Shown one piece after another: positions 45,924 to 55,804 of a DNA stretch of 64,000 bases. The number at the start of each line of letters is the position of its first letter. Position 1 is the first letter of the stretch. Made by a program: the position numbers and the translations under genes. The DNA is from Bradyrhizobium sp. 149 (GTDB lineage Bacteria > Pseudomonadota > Alphaproteobacteria > Rhizobiales > Xanthobacteraceae), in assembly GCF_023073915.1 (NCBI RefSeq), contig NZ_JADPKK010000022.1, forward strand, positions 558,001-622,000. The letters run 5' to 3'. The notes beneath the pieces were generated by a model. That model was not told the origin of the DNA. It worked only from the letters and a program-made list of their open reading frames with translations, and did no database searches.

Positions 45924-48668
45924 TTGGCTGACGACGACGACAAGCCCGGCGACAAGCCGGCGCAACCCTCGGATATTCGCCCCGTCTCCATCTTCGAGGA
46001 GATGAAGAAGTCCTATCTCGACTACGCCATGAGCGTGATCGTGGCGCGGGCACTGCCTGACGCCCGCGACGGCCTCAAGCCGGTGCATCGCCGCATCCTG
46101 TACTCGATGAACGAGCAGGGGCACACGCCCGACAAGAAGTACGTCAAGTCCGCCCGCGTGGTCGGCGACGTCATCGGTAAATATCATCCGCATGGCGACC
46201 AGTCGATCTACGACGCCATGGTCCGGATGGCGCAGGACTTCTCCATGCGCGTGCCGCTGATCGACGGCCAGGGCAATTTCGGCTCCGTCGACGGCGATCC
46301 CCCGGCCGCCTATCGTTACACCGAAGCGCGATTGACCAAGGTGGCGCTGGCTCTGCTGGCCGACATCGACAAGGACACCGTCGACTTCCAGCCGAACTAC
46401 GACAATAACGAGACCGAACCATCGGTCCTGCCGGCCAAGTTCCCGAACCTTCTCGTCAACGGCGCCGGCGGCATCGCGGTCGGCATGGCCACCAACATCC
46501 CGCCGCACAATCTCGGCGAGGTCATCGACGCCTGCGTCGCGTTGATCGACAACCCCGCGCTCACCATCGACGAGCTCATCAACATCGTGCCGGGACCGGA
46601 TTTCCCGACCGGCGGCGTCATCCTCGGACGGCAGGGCATCCGCGCCGCCTATCACCTCGGCCGCGGCTCGGTCATGATGCGCGGCAAGGTCGCGATCGAG
46701 ACCATCCGCAAGGAGCGCGAGGCGATCATCATCACCGAGATTCCCTACCAGGTGAACAAGGCGACGATGGTCGAGCGCATCGCCGAGCTGGTCAAGGAAA
46801 AGAAGATCGAGGGCATCGGCGACCTGCGCGATGAATCGGATCGCGACGGCTACCGCGTGGTCATCGAATTGAAGCGCGACGCCGTGCCGGATGTGGTGCT
46901 GAATCAGCTCTACAGGTTCACGCCGCTGCAGACGAGCTTCGGCGTCAACATGGTGGCGCTCGACAGCGGCCGTCCGCGGATCATGCATCTGAAGGACCTG
47001 CTGGCGATCTTCGTCGATTTCCGTGAGCGGGTCGTCACGCGGCGGACCAAGTTCCTGCTCGCCAAGGCGCGCGATCGCGCCCATGTCCTCGTCGGTCTGG
47101 CGATCGCGGTCGCCAATATCGACGAGATGATCCGCGTCATCCGGACCTCGCCCGACCCGACCACCGCCCGCGACACCCTGATGTCGCGCGACTGGCCGGC
47201 CCGGGACGTGGAGGACATGCTGACGCTGATCGACGATCCGCGCCACCGCATCAGCGAGAACGGCACGATCCGGCTGTCGATGGAGCAGGCGAGGGCCATT
47301 CTTGACCTGCGCCTGCAACGCCTCACCGCACTCGGCCGTGACGAAATCCGCGAGGAGCTCGACAAGCTCGCCGGCGAGATCGCCGACTATCTCGACATCC
47401 TGCGCTCGCGCGACCGCGTGCTGGGCATCATCAAGTCCGAGCTCGCCGAGGTGAAGGCCGAGTTCGCGACTCCGCGCCGCACCGTCATCATCGAGCAGGA
47501 AGGCGAGGTCGAGGACGAGGACCTGATCCAGCGCGAGGACATGGTCGTCACCGTCTCCCACGCCGGCTACGTCAAGCGCGTGCCGCTGTCGGCCTACCGG
47601 GCGCAGCGCCGCGGCGGCAAGGGCCGCGCCGGCATGCAGACCCGCAACGAGGATTTTGTCAGCCGGCTGTTCGTGGCGTCCACGCATACTCCGATGCTGT
47701 TCTTCTCCTCGCGCGGCCAGGTCTATAAGATCAAGGTCTGGCGCCTGCCGATGGCCGCGCCGAATGCGCGCGGCAAGGCGCTGATCAACATCCTGCCGCT
47801 GGAGCAGGGCGAGCGCATCACCACCATCATGCCGCTGCCCGAGGACGAGTCCACCTGGGGCAATCTCGACGTGATGTTCGCCACGACAGGCGGCAATGTC
47901 CGGCGCAACAAGCTGTCCGACTTCGTCGACGTCCGCCGCTCCGGCATCATCGCGATGAAGCTCGACGACAACGAGGCGATCGTCGACGTCCAGATCTGCA
48001 CCGAGCATGACGACGTGCTTTTGACCGGCGCCGGCGGCCAGTGCATCCGCTTCCCCGTGACCGACGTGCGCGTGTTCACCGGGCGCACCTCGATGGGCGT
48101 GCGTGGTATTGCGCTTGGCGAGGGCGACAAGGTGATCTCGCTGGCGATCCTGCGCCACGTCGAGACCACGTCGGACGAACGTTCGGCGTACCTGAAGATG
48201 CGTCGTGCAGTCGCCGGCGAAGCTGCGACTGAGGAAGCAGCAGCGGATGCCGAGGCCGAGGAGACCTCCGGCAGCTTCCAGCTCGCCCAGGAGCGTTATG
48301 CCGAGATGTCGGCGCAGGAGCAGGTCGTGCTGACCGTCTCCGTCAACGGCTACGGCAAGCGGACCTCATCCTACGAGTACCGCACCACGGGCCGCGGCGG
48401 CAAAGGCATCGTCGCCATGAGCGTCAACAACCGCAACGGCAATCTCGTGGCCTCGTTCCCGGTGGAAGACGCCGACCAGATCATGCTGGTCACCGACAAG
48501 GGCCAGTTGATCCGCTGCCCGGTCGAAGGCATCCGCGTCGCCGGCCGCTCGACCCAGGGCGTGATCGTGTTCGACACCGCCGAGGACGAACACGTCGTCT
48601 CGGTGGAGCACATCACGGAAGAGGCTGAGAGCGGGAACGGTGCGAACGGGGAGTCAAACGGGGAGTGA
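45924..48668 (+). CDS. gyrA: DNA gyrase subunit A
   Basis: GyrA is the breakage-reunion subunit that introduces negative supercoils with GyrB. The 914-residue frame starts at TTG 45924 (MADDDDKPGDKPAQ), has the catalytic Tyr132 in AAYRYTEARL and the GyrA box QRRGGKGR, followed by the six-bladed C-terminal propeller with an acidic insertion (EEAAADAEAEETSG). The residue equivalent to E. coli Ser83 is Gln93 (HPHGDQSIYD), while the position-87 Asp is kept. No ATG near the start is possible, so TTG is likely the real start. Confidence 0.96.
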   Translation: MADDDDKPGDKPAQPSDIRPVSIFEEMKKSYLDYAMSVIVARALPDARDGLKPVHRRILYSMNEQGHTPDKKYVKSARVVGDVIGKYHPHGDQSIYDAMVRMAQDFSMRVPLIDGQGNFGSVDGDPPAAYRYTEARLTKVALALLADIDKDTVDFQPNYDNNETEPSVLPAKFPNLLVNGAGGIAVGMATNIPPHNLGEVIDACVALIDNPALTIDELINIVPGPDFPTGGVILGRQGIRAAYHLGRGSVMMRGKVAIETIRKEREAIIITEIPYQVNKATMVERIAELVKEKKIEGIGDLRDESDRDGYRVVIELKRDAVPDVVLNQLYRFTPLQTSFGVNMVALDSGRPRIMHLKDLLAIFVDFRERVVTRRTKFLLAKARDRAHVLVGLAIAVANIDEMIRVIRTSPDPTTARDTLMSRDWPARDVEDMLTLIDDPRHRISENGTIRLSMEQARAILDLRLQRLTALGRDEIREELDKLAGEIADYLDILRSRDRVLGIIKSELAEVKAEFATPRRTVIIEQEGEVEDEDLIQREDMVVTVSHAGYVKRVPLSAYRAQRRGGKGRAGMQTRNEDFVSRLFVASTHTPMLFFSSRGQVYKIKVWRLPMAAPNARGKALINILPLEQGERITTIMPLPEDESTWGNLDVMFATTGGNVRRNKLSDFVDVRRSGIIAMKLDDNEAIVDVQICTEHDDVLLTGAGGQCIRFPVTDVRVFTGRTSMGVRGIALGEGDKVISLAILRHVETTSDERSAYLKMRRAVAGEAATEEAAADAEAEETSGSFQLAQERYAEMSAQEQVVLTVSVNGYGKRTSSYEYRTTGRGGKGIVAMSVNNRNGNLVASFPVEDADQIMLVTDKGQLIRCPVEGIRVAGRSTQGVIVFDTAEDEHVVSVEHITEEAESGNGANGESNGE

Positions 48669-48727
48669 TACGTCACCCCTCGTACGCTCGGATGGAGCGG
48701 TAGCGAAAATCCGGGCCACGAACTGCC

Positions 48728-50677
48728 CTAAATCTCCAGCTCGGTCCCGAACTCCACCACCTGCTTGGTCGGCACGCCGAAGAACGCGGCGGAGCGTTCA
48801 GCGTTGCGCTGGAGGAAGGCGAACAGGGTTTCGCGCCAGACCCACATGCCCGGAACGTCCTCGCGCGGGATGATGGTCTCGCGGCCGACATAATAGGTGA
48901 TGTCGGAAAGGTCGATGCCGGGGAGCTTGCCCTGGCGGCAGGCGAGGCTCAGTCCATCGTAGATCGTGGGGTTCTGCATGAAACCGTAATGCAGGATGAC
49001 ACGGGTGATGCCGGGAATGATCTCGATCACCTCGATGCGGTCTTCGTCGGTGGTGTGCGGAAGCTCCTCGATCAGCACGGTGACGAGGACGATGCGCTCG
49101 TGCAGCACGTGGTTGTGCTTGACGAACTGGGTCAGCGCCAGCGGCACGCCGCGCGCCGCCGACGCCAGGAACACGGCGGTCCCGGGGAGTCTGGCGCTGC
49201 ATTTGTTGACCGCGGTCTCGATCAGATCCTCCTCGGGCTGGCGCAGTTTTGCGCGCGCGGCTTCGACCAGCTTCACGCCGCTGCGCCAGGTCAGCATCAG
49301 GAAGGCGACGAAGGCCGCGAGCATCAAGGGAAACCAGCCGCCCTCGAACAGCTTGATCGAATTGGCCGAGAAGAAGATCACGTCGATCACGAAGAAGAAG
49401 CCGTTCACGGCCACCACGAGCCACGGCGAATAGCCCCACTGGATCGCGACGAGGGCAGCAAGCAGCGTAGTGATTGCCATCAACAGCGACACCGCGATGC
49501 CGTAGGCGCCGGCCAGCGCCTCCGAGCTGCCGAAGCTCAGCACGGCGCCGAGCGTTGCAGCGGCGAGCAGCCAATTCACCAAGGGTACGTAGATCTGGCC
49601 GATCGCGTCGCTCGTGGTGTGACGGATCTGCATGCGGGGCAGGAAGCCGAGCTGGATCGACTGCTGGGTCAGCGAGAACACGCCGGAGATGATCGCCTGC
49701 GAGGCGATCACGGTCGCAACCGCCGAGAATGCCACCAGCGGATAGTGCAGGGCGTCAGGGCAGAGCTGGAAGAACGGATTCTCGATCATGGTGGGGTCGG
49801 TGATCAGCAGCGCGGCCTGGCCGAAATAGTTCAGCACCAGCGCGGGCAGGCAGATCGCGAACCAGGCGAGCCGGATCGGGAAGCGCCCGAAATGCCCCAT
49901 GTCGGCATACATGGCCTCGCCGCCGGTCACCGCAAGGAAGGCCGCGCCCAGGATTGCGAAGGAGACATGGAAATCCTGGTGGATCAGGAAGTCGAACGCA
50001 TAGAGCGGGCTGAGCGCCGCCAGCACTGCAGGCGCTTTGACGATGCCGTGGATGCCGAGCGCGGCCAGCACGATGAACCAGGCCAGCATCACCGGCCCGA
50101 AGATCCGGCCGATGAACCCGGCGCCCTGCTTCTGCATCATGAACAGGCCGACCAGAATGACGATGGTCACGGGCACCACGGCCGGCGCGAGCGATGGCGC
50201 ATCGACCTTGAGCCCTTCGATGGCGCTGAGCACGGAGATCGCCGGCGTGATCGCGCCGTCGCCGTACAGCAGCGCGGCGCCGACGAGGCCGACGACCAGG
50301 AGATGGGCGCGCCAGGTGCCGGGTTGGGCGTGGCGAGCATGCAGCAGCGCCAGCAGCGCGACGATGCCGCCTTCGCCGCGGTTGTCCGCACGCAGGATCA
50401 ACAGCGCGTATTTCAGCGAGATGATCAGCAGCAGCGCCCAGAGGATCAGCGAGGCAACGCCCAGAACAGCGTCGTTGGTCACTGTGCCGCCGTGGGCGGC
50501 CGCCTTGGCAGCTTCCTTCAGGGCATAGAGCGGGCTGGTGCCGATATCTCCATAGACCACCCCGAGGGCGCCCATGGTCATGGCAAGCGGCAGTGGATCA
50601 GGTTGTTGGTGGCCGGAGGCGACAGCGGGCGTACTGGACAATGGCGACCCCTGATGGGATCGCGCCCGACGGGGCAT
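48728..50677 (-). CDS. kup: Low-affinity potassium transporter Kup
   Basis: Kup takes up potassium with protons. The 649-residue inner-membrane protein starts with a short polar leader, then LPLAMTMGALGVVYGDIGTSPLYAL, the family signature, about twelve helices and a cytoplasmic C-terminal domain of about 170 residues. Length and motifs are typical. It converges on gyrA, with only 59 bases between the stops. Bradyrhizobia often have several kup copies. Confidence 0.95.
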   Translation of the reverse strand: MPRRARSHQGSPLSSTPAVASGHQQPDPLPLAMTMGALGVVYGDIGTSPLYALKEAAKAAAHGGTVTNDAVLGVASLILWALLLIISLKYALLILRADNRGEGGIVALLALLHARHAQPGTWRAHLLVVGLVGAALLYGDGAITPAISVLSAIEGLKVDAPSLAPAVVPVTIVILVGLFMMQKQGAGFIGRIFGPVMLAWFIVLAALGIHGIVKAPAVLAALSPLYAFDFLIHQDFHVSFAILGAAFLAVTGGEAMYADMGHFGRFPIRLAWFAICLPALVLNYFGQAALLITDPTMIENPFFQLCPDALHYPLVAFSAVATVIASQAIISGVFSLTQQSIQLGFLPRMQIRHTTSDAIGQIYVPLVNWLLAAATLGAVLSFGSSEALAGAYGIAVSLLMAITTLLAALVAIQWGYSPWLVVAVNGFFFVIDVIFFSANSIKLFEGGWFPLMLAAFVAFLMLTWRSGVKLVEAARAKLRQPEEDLIETAVNKCSARLPGTAVFLASAARGVPLALTQFVKHNHVLHERIVLVTVLIEELPHTTDEDRIEVIEIIPGITRVILHYGFMQNPTIYDGLSLACRQGKLPGIDLSDITYYVGRETIIPREDVPGMWVWRETLFAFLQRNAERSAAFFGVPTKQVVEFGTELEI

Positions 50678-50787
50678 CCGACGGGCGCGAGCATCAGGTA
50701 GTGTGCGACGGGACGTCGCAAATATCCATTGTCTTTATTTTGAGGATTATCTCGGGGGGTTACCTGACGCGAAACTGACAGAGCCGA

Positions 50788-51045
50788 CTACGGGGTGCGG
50801 TCGGCGCTCACGAGGCGTGCCTCACGGACATTGCCCTTGGTGCCGGCCTGGCGAAGGCAGGAGGCCTCGAATTTCGGCCAGGCCTGCTGCGAGCAGTCCT
50901 TGCCGATGCTGCGGATATCAAGCCTGTCGCTCTTGGCGAGCGGCTGCGGCACGCTCGCTTCGACGGTCGGGGCGAAGCCGGGCAGGAGGGTGAGGGCGGC
51001 AGCAACACACGCAGAGATGGCGATCGCCGAGAGAGCCTTGATCAT
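50788..51045 (-). CDS. Small exported protein with two Cys
   Basis: An 85-residue protein with a cleavable signal peptide (MIKALSAIAISACVAAALTL) and a short basic mature part containing DCSQQAWPKFEASC, whose two Cys could form a disulfide in the periplasm. No family is recognised beyond similarity to small rhizobial exported proteins. It is upstream of and divergent from coaD. Confidence 0.75.
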   Translation of the reverse strand: MIKALSAIAISACVAAALTLLPGFAPTVEASVPQPLAKSDRLDIRSIGKDCSQQAWPKFEASCLRQAGTKGNVREARLVSADRTP

Positions 51046-51292
51046 TGACAGTCCCCTGTGATGCGGCCGCTACGCCCAGTGCGCGGCCCGTCGTTCGTTG
51101 ACTGGATTAGTAACCATGGCCAGTTTCCGGACGTCTTCGCGGACGTGGGAAATGGTTTCGTTCGTGCTCCGTTTTGTTTCGTGGCCGCCCTCAGGACGAA
51201 ACGATTCGGGGCATTCCGACACGGTTTGCGCAAAAACCGCCAGGGAACCTGACCGGCTTGCCGGGCCGGGCCGGGCGCGGTAGGACGTGGCC

Positions 51293-51787
51293 ATGCCGCG
51301 CATTGCCTTCTATCCAGGTTCCTTCGACCCCATCACCAACGGCCATCTGGACGTGGTCCGGCACAGCGCGTCGCTGTGCGACAGGCTCGTTGTCGCAATC
51401 GGGGTACACCCCGGCAAGAAGCCGCTGTTCTCGACCGAGGAGCGGCTGAAGATGCTGCATGACGTCTGCGGGCCGGTGGCGGCCCAGGCCGGCTGCGTGC
51501 TTGAGGCCGTGACGTTTGACGATCTGTCGGTGACCTCGGCGCGCAAGCATGGTGCGACGATCATGATTCGGGGCCTGCGCGACGGCACCGACCTCGACTA
51601 CGAGATGCAGCTCGCCGGCATGAACGAGGCCATGGCGCCCGAGGTGCATACGGTCTTCCTGCCGGCCTCTCCCATGGTCCGCCCGATCACCGCCACTTTG
51701 GTGCGCCAGATCGCCGCCATGGGCGGGGATGTCTCGGCCTTCGTCCCGCCGCTGGTTGCGGCACAGCTCAAGGCAAAATTCGCCTGA
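51293..51787 (+). CDS. coaD: Phosphopantetheine adenylyltransferase
   Basis: CoaD transfers AMP to 4'-phosphopantetheine, the penultimate step of coenzyme A synthesis. The 164-residue protein shows FYPGSFDPITNGHLDVV with the T/HxGH-type site, a basic KKP loop and the late ISSxxVR equivalent (ITATLVRQI). The ATG at 51293 is chosen over GTG 51287. It begins the coaD-cyclophilin-queA run. Confidence 0.95.
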   Translation: MPRIAFYPGSFDPITNGHLDVVRHSASLCDRLVVAIGVHPGKKPLFSTEERLKMLHDVCGPVAAQAGCVLEAVTFDDLSVTSARKHGATIMIRGLRDGTDLDYEMQLAGMNEAMAPEVHTVFLPASPMVRPITATLVRQIAAMGGDVSAFVPPLVAAQLKAKFA

Positions 51788-51828
51788 TAACGGCGCGTTT
51801 CCTTTCCTATCTCTGATCCGGAGTTGTC

Positions 51829-52392
51829 ATGATCCGAATTCTCGCAGTTCTTGCCGCGGTTCTGTTCGCGGTGCCGGCCTTCGCGCAAACCTTGCCGGCC
51901 GGCCTCGACAAGGCCAACGCCATCGTCATCGACAGCACCAAGGGCCGCATCGTCATCAAGCTGCGGACGGACCTTGCGCCCCAGCACGCCGAGCGCATCA
52001 AGCAACTCGCGCGCGAGGGCTATTACAACAACGTGCCGTTCCACCGCGTCATGGACGGCTTCATGGCGCAGACCGGCGACGGCCAGAATTTCAACGGCAC
52101 CGGCGGCTCGAAATATCCGAACCTGAAGCAGGAATTCTCCAAGGTGCATTTTGCCCGCGGCATCGTCGGCATGGCCCGGCGCGGCGACAGCGTCGACACC
52201 GCCAATTCGCAATTCTTCATCATGTTCGCCGACGGCGGCAGCCTCGACAACCAGTACACCGTGATTGGCGAGGTCGTGCAGGGCATGGACGTCGTCGACA
52301 AGCTGAAGAAGGCGCCTCCCGGATCAAGCGGCGGCACCGTCACCGATCCCGACAAGATGGTGAAGGTGCAGGTCGCTTCCGACATCAAGTAG
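51829..52392 (+). CDS. Periplasmic peptidyl-prolyl isomerase (cyclophilin)
   Basis: A 187-residue cyclophilin with a signal peptide (MIRILAVLAAVLFAVPAFAQ), so it acts in the periplasm on proline bonds of exported proteins. FHRVMDGFMAQTGDG contains the catalytic Arg and the following residues; NSQFFIMFAD is the second signature. A small gene and a second, cytoplasmic cyclophilin follow. Confidence 0.92.
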   Translation: MIRILAVLAAVLFAVPAFAQTLPAGLDKANAIVIDSTKGRIVIKLRTDLAPQHAERIKQLAREGYYNNVPFHRVMDGFMAQTGDGQNFNGTGGSKYPNLKQEFSKVHFARGIVGMARRGDSVDTANSQFFIMFADGGSLDNQYTVIGEVVQGMDVVDKLKKAPPGSSGGTVTDPDKMVKVQVASDIK

Positions 52393-52400
52393 GAGAGGCG

Positions 52401-52826
52401 ATGGCGCGCTGCGGTGGCAAGCTCCTGCTGGTTGCCGCGGTGCTGCTGCTTGGCGTCTCCGGCGCGGCCGCCGAGGACGCGCAGGTCAACACCATCCAGG
52501 ACGTCTTCCGGCATCTGCGCACCTGCTGGAAGCCGCCGCCCGCCGCCAGGGCCCGCCCCATCGACATCACCGTCGTCGTGAGCTTTAACCGGGCCGGAAA
52601 CATTCTGGGCCATCCGAGGATTACCTATGAATCCGCGGAGGCTTCCGACGATGACCGGCTGCAATACCGGGTCGCGGTGATGGAGGCATTGCAACGCTGC
52701 ACGCCGATGCCATTTACCGATGCGATGGCCGGCGCCGCTGCGGGGCGTCCTTTCGCGATCCAGTTTCGCAACCGCAAAACTTCACCTGACAGGACTTCAC
52801 CCCCAACCCAAGAGAGACGAGCATGA
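52401..52826 (+). CDS. Exported protein with TonB/TolA C-terminal-like fold
   Basis: A 141-residue protein with a signal peptide (MARCGGKLLLVAAVLLLGVS) and a domain resembling the TonB/TolA C-terminal module: CWKPPP near the start, IDITVVVSFNRAGNILGHP and ALQRCTPMPF, with paired Cys. It lacks the membrane anchor of TonB and any energy partner. It starts eight bases after the first cyclophilin and overlaps the second by four bases, so the three genes form one operon. Role unknown. Confidence 0.78.
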   Translation: MARCGGKLLLVAAVLLLGVSGAAAEDAQVNTIQDVFRHLRTCWKPPPAARARPIDITVVVSFNRAGNILGHPRITYESAEASDDDRLQYRVAVMEALQRCTPMPFTDAMAGAAAGRPFAIQFRNRKTSPDRTSPPTQERRA

Positions 52827-53287
52827 GCGCCACCGAAAACACCCTGATCCTCGAGACCACGCAGGGCCCCGTCACCATCGAGATGCGGCCTGACCTCGCG
52901 CCCGGCCACGTCGCGCGCATCAAGGAGCTGGTGCGCGAAGGCTTCTACGACGGCATCGTGTTCCATCGCGTGATCGACGGCTTCATGGCGCAGACCGGCT
53001 GCCCGCAGGGCACCGGCACCGGCGGTTCCGGCCAGAAGCTGAAGGCCGAGTTCAACAAGGAGCCGCATGTGCGCGGCGTCACTTCGATGGCGCGTGCCGC
53101 CAGCCCTGATTCCGGTGACAGCCAGTTCTTCATCGTGTTCGACGACGCCCGCTTTCTCGACAACCAGTACACGGTGTGGGGCAAGGTCACGGAGGGCATG
53201 GAGAACGTCGACAAGATCAAGCGCGGCGAGCCGGTGCAGAACCCCGACAAGATCGTCAAGGCGCGGATGGCGGCTGACGCGGAGTAG
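52823..53287 (+). CDS. ppiB: Cytoplasmic peptidyl-prolyl isomerase (cyclophilin)
   Basis: A 154-residue cyclophilin without a signal peptide. FHRVIDGFMAQTGCPQGTGTGG, MARAASPDSGDSQFFIVF and the W-containing loop NQYTVWGKV match PpiB-type enzymes. It overlaps the preceding gene by ATGA. It is a paralogue of the exported enzyme two genes upstream. Confidence 0.93.
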   Translation: MSATENTLILETTQGPVTIEMRPDLAPGHVARIKELVREGFYDGIVFHRVIDGFMAQTGCPQGTGTGGSGQKLKAEFNKEPHVRGVTSMARAASPDSGDSQFFIVFDDARFLDNQYTVWGKVTEGMENVDKIKRGEPVQNPDKIVKARMAADAE

Positions 53288-53296
53288 CCGCTCGAT

Positions 53297-53406
53297 CCTC
53301 ATCGTGAGGAGGCGCGCGGCGCCGTCTCGAACCATGAAGGCCGAGCTCGAGCAGCGGGGCCTTCATCCTTCGAGACGCGCGTTCCGCGCTCCTCAGGATG
53401 AGGAGT
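53297..53406. repeat. Inverted-repeat intergenic element, family B, copy 1
   Basis: Imperfect arms: CTCATCGTGAGGAGGCGCGC...GCCGTCTCGAACCATGAAGG at the left and CCTTCATCCTTCGAGACGCG...GCTCCTCAGGATGAG at the right. A second copy is at 61807-61914. It lies between the cyclophilin gene and queA on the same strand. Confidence 0.8.
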
Positions 53407-53429
53407 GACTCTGTGGCGTTGAGCCCGAC

Positions 53430-54503
53430 ATGCGCACTGATCTGTTCGATTTCGACCTGCCCGCCGAGTGCATCGCATTGCGCCCGGCGAGCCCGCGCGA
53501 CTCCGCGAAGATGCTGGTTGTCGATAACGGCACGCTACGCGACCAGGTCATCGCTGATCTGCCGCAATGGCTGAAGCCGGGCGACCAGCTCGTCGTCAAC
53601 GACACCAAGGTGATCGCCGCGCAATTGAAAGGCCGCCGCATCGGCCGCGAGACCGAGCCGAAGATCGAGGCGACGCTGATCAAGCGCCTCGACGGCTCGC
53701 GCTGGCAGGCGCTGGTGAAGCCGGCGAAGAAGCTCACAGCCGGCGACCGCATCCGCTTCGGCAACGACGGCAAGGTCTGCCTGCTCGGCCATCTCGACGC
53801 CGAGGTCGAGGCCAAGGGCACCGAGGGCGAGTTGACGCTGTCATTCTCGTTCCACGGCCCGACGCTGGATCAGGCCATCGCCGATCTCGGCAGCCCGCCG
53901 CTGCCGCCCTACATTGCCTCGAAACGCACGCCGGATGATCAGGACCTCGCCGACTACCAAACCATGTTCGCAGCGAACGAAGGCGCCGTTGCGGCGCCGA
54001 CAGCCGGGCTGCATTTCACGCCGGCGCTGGAGCAGGCGCTGCGCGACCGCGGCGTCGGCATCAACCGCATCACGCTGCATGTCGGTGCCGGGACGTTCCT
54101 GCCGGTGAAGGTGGACGACACCGAACGCCACAGGATGCATGCCGAGTGGGGCACGATCTCGGCCGAGACGGCGGAGCGGCTCAACACCGCGCGCAAGAAC
54201 GGCGGCCGTATCATCGCGGTTGGCACCACGTCGCTGCGGGTCCTGGAAAGCGCCGCCGCCGAGGACGGAGCCATCCAGCCATTCGCGGCCGAGACGTCGA
54301 TCTTCATCACCCCCGGCTATCGCTTCCGCGCCGTCGATGTTCTGCTGACCAATTTCCATCTGCCGAAGTCGACGCTGTTCATGCTGGTGTCGGCCTTCTC
54401 GGGGCTGGAGGCGATGCAGCAAGCCTATGCGCATGCGATCGCGCACGGATACCGGTTTTATTCGTATGGGGATGCCTGTTTGTTGTTTCGGGCAGAGCCG
54501 TAA
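53430..54503 (+). CDS. queA: S-adenosylmethionine:tRNA ribosyltransferase-isomerase
   Basis: QueA transfers the ribosyl part of S-adenosylmethionine to 7-aminomethyl-deazaguanine in tRNA to make epoxyqueuosine. The 357-residue protein has the family features FDLPAECIALRPASPRD, LVVNDTKVIAAQLKGRR, AAPTAGLHFT and TNFHLPKSTLFMLVSAFSG. tgt, which inserts the precursor base, is about 4.5 kb downstream. The stop faces asd across a hairpin repeat. Confidence 0.95.
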   Translation: MRTDLFDFDLPAECIALRPASPRDSAKMLVVDNGTLRDQVIADLPQWLKPGDQLVVNDTKVIAAQLKGRRIGRETEPKIEATLIKRLDGSRWQALVKPAKKLTAGDRIRFGNDGKVCLLGHLDAEVEAKGTEGELTLSFSFHGPTLDQAIADLGSPPLPPYIASKRTPDDQDLADYQTMFAANEGAVAAPTAGLHFTPALEQALRDRGVGINRITLHVGAGTFLPVKVDDTERHRMHAEWGTISAETAERLNTARKNGGRIIAVGTTSLRVLESAAAEDGAIQPFAAETSIFITPGYRFRAVDVLLTNFHLPKSTLFMLVSAFSGLEAMQQAYAHAIAHGYRFYSYGDACLLFRAEP

Positions 54504-54535
54504 GGTGGGCAAAGGCGCGTCGCGCCGTGCCCACC
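54504..54535. repeat. Short palindrome between convergent queA and asd
   Basis: GGTGGGCA and TGCCCACC, with inner GGCGCG/CGCGCC, form a near-perfect 32-base palindrome. It follows queA directly and faces asd, so it could act as a bidirectional transcription stop. Similar GGTGGGCA palindromes recur between Bradyrhizobium genes. Confidence 0.7.
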
Positions 54536-54546
54536 CGACGTAGCCG

Positions 54547-55572
<1,026 letters not shown>

Positions 55573-55604
55573 TTTGTCCTCCATTGATTTGAGAATTAGA
55601 CAAC

Positions 55605-55636
55605 AAAAAAGCCCCGGACCAACGAGGGCGGGGCTT
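55605..55636 (-). terminator. Attenuator terminator in the asd leader
   Basis: On the minus strand AAGCCCCG pairs with CGGGGCTT over a 12-base loop and is followed by TTTTTT (55605-55610). It stands 32 bases before the asd start and 30 bases after the leader-peptide stop. The leader segment GGGCCCGGGG could instead pair with CCCCGCCC of the 5' arm, giving an antiterminator. Confidence 0.78.
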
Positions 55637-55666
55637 CGGTAGAGTGGATTGCGTTCTAGTCGACGA

Positions 55667-55738
55667 CTACACGCGCACGCCTCCCCGGGCCCCTAAGGCC
55701 GTGGTGGTTTTCGTCGTGCGTTTGCTGGTCGTGAACAT
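55667..55738 (-). CDS. Thr-rich leader peptide of asd
   Basis: A 23-codon frame beginning MFTTSKRTTKTTT and ending with a stop at 55667-55669. Seven of codons 3-13 are Thr and two are Lys, matching end products of the pathway fed by Asd. There is no clear ribosome site; the ATG would lie at or near the +1 of the promoter described next, as in rhizobial trpL-type leaderless leaders. Together with the downstream terminator it forms a plausible ribosome-mediated attenuator. Confidence 0.72.
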   Translation of the reverse strand: MFTTSKRTTKTTTALGARGGVRV

Positions 55739-55746
55739 GGCGGGAA

Positions 55747-55775
55747 CTTATGCGGGAGAGTTTTGTGCCCGTCAA
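55747..55775 (-). promoter_or_regulatory. Putative promoter of the asd leader
   Basis: Minus strand: TTGACG (55770-55775), 17-base spacer, CATAAG (55747-55752), then eight bases to the leader ATG. The spacing predicts transcription starting at or next to the A of the ATG. Confidence 0.62.
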
Positions 55776-55804
55776 TGGCTTTTCGACGGGATTCGTGGCC
55801 GCAG

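Noticed and set aside
45909..48158. Very long open frame antisense to gyrA
   Set aside because: High GC and codon phase create long antisense frames; the translation is repetitive in charged residues and gyrA on the other strand is certain. Similar antisense frames opposite uvrA (39825-42455), the acyl-CoA ligase (29746-32352) and kup (48989-50701) were rejected for the same reason.
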